DNA of 64,000 bases, from NCBI RefSeq assembly GCF_040054535.1, contig NC_090780.1, positions 9,576,501 to 9,640,500 of the forward strand, given 5' to 3'. The stretch comes from Antennarius striatus (Eukaryota > Chordata > Actinopteri > Lophiiformes > Antennariidae). Position numbers and translations under genes: made by a program. This document shows, one piece after another, positions 63,493 to 64,000 of this stretch (position 1 is its first letter; every line of letters begins with the position of its first letter). Under the pieces are notes generated by a model that did no database searches, was not told the origin of the DNA, and saw only the letters and a program-made list of their open reading frames with translations.

Positions 63493-64000
63493 ATATTGAC
63501 AATGCTTTGACAAAAATTGCACAATATCACCCCCATGAGATCTACAACGCATCAAGTCTGATCTAAACCCAAGGAAAATACCCGAATCTGTTGATCCAAC
63601 ATGCTTAGTCTAACAGGACTCATGGAAAATTCACTAGTGTGAGACAGGAAATACAAACTTGCAAGTAATTTCAAAACATAGGTGAAATTATGCTAAAGAT
63701 CAAAATTCAAAATTAGATCTTAAGGATTTTTTTTTGAATGGCCATTGAACTAATAATACAAATGTGACTCCACAATCCAGTGGTGGGCTCTCGTGTTCGT
63801 CATGTAACGAGGGTCAAGCTATCACAGTGACATAATCGAGAGAATAAGCTGCCTGAGCAGAGCTGGCTCTCTGTGGCTGGTGTGTAGTTAATAATAATAT
63901 GAATTTCAGTAACTCATGTGCTTACAGGATGAGGAGAATTGAGGAAGAGCCCCATGTGTAATTTATCCAAACCGCAAACACAAGTATATGATTTAGCTTT

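Overview
The window is vertebrate, almost certainly teleost, nuclear DNA. Genes are split by GT-AG introns. Proteins match vertebrate families. Between them lie long microsatellites and typical fish mobile elements: a Tc1-like transposon, a Ty3/gypsy fragment, tRNA-derived SINEs, a LINE tail and MITE-like repeats. Four protein-coding genes can be supported, and all splice junctions quoted were read by hand from the sequence and checked for phase.

(1) 1-16.4 kb, minus strand: the 5' half of pax7. Exons 1-4 (13046-15953) encode the N-terminus, the whole paired domain and the octapeptide. I found no homeodomain exon, so 1-13045 is read as intron 4 continuing out of the window. It is gene-free apart from long microsatellites and unique stretches that look like regulatory DNA. 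(2) 16.4-28.7 kb: about 12 kb without a convincing gene, holding SINE remnants and an inverted pair of MITE-like repeats. (3) 28.7-32.2 kb, plus strand: mrps16, complete, with a housekeeping promoter carrying CRE, ETS and YY1 motifs and a transposon in intron 1.

(4) 32.2-37.7 kb: a cluster of mobile elements, namely a third MITE copy, a Tc1-like element (33088-34604) and a 5'-LTR-bearing gypsy element that has lost its reverse transcriptase. (5) 38.8-48.3 kb, plus strand: a transmembrane mucin-like gene. It has an N-terminal hydrophobic segment, a very large Ser/Thr exon built from exact 609- and 750-bp repeats, then EGF, SEA (with a cleavage motif), EGF, a membrane span and a tail ending in a PDZ-type motif. 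In this sequence it is interrupted twice: by an apparent solo LTR with a stop codon in the repeat exon, and by a frameshift in the second EGF exon. A 5'-truncated LINE with a 21-bp target duplication follows the gene.

(6) 51-57.1 kb, minus strand: errfi1 (MIG6/RALT), complete, with a non-coding first exon near 57.1 kb. (7) 57.2-64 kb: no recognised gene; a CRE/ETS/TATA promoter-like block at 58.6 kb and one possible terminal exon at 62.6-62.9 kb are noted. The genes share no pathway: a myogenic and neural-crest transcription factor, a mitochondrial ribosomal protein, an epithelial mucin and an EGFR feedback inhibitor. The most noteworthy item is the mucin locus, with its higher-order repeat, two disruptions and unusual N-terminus.
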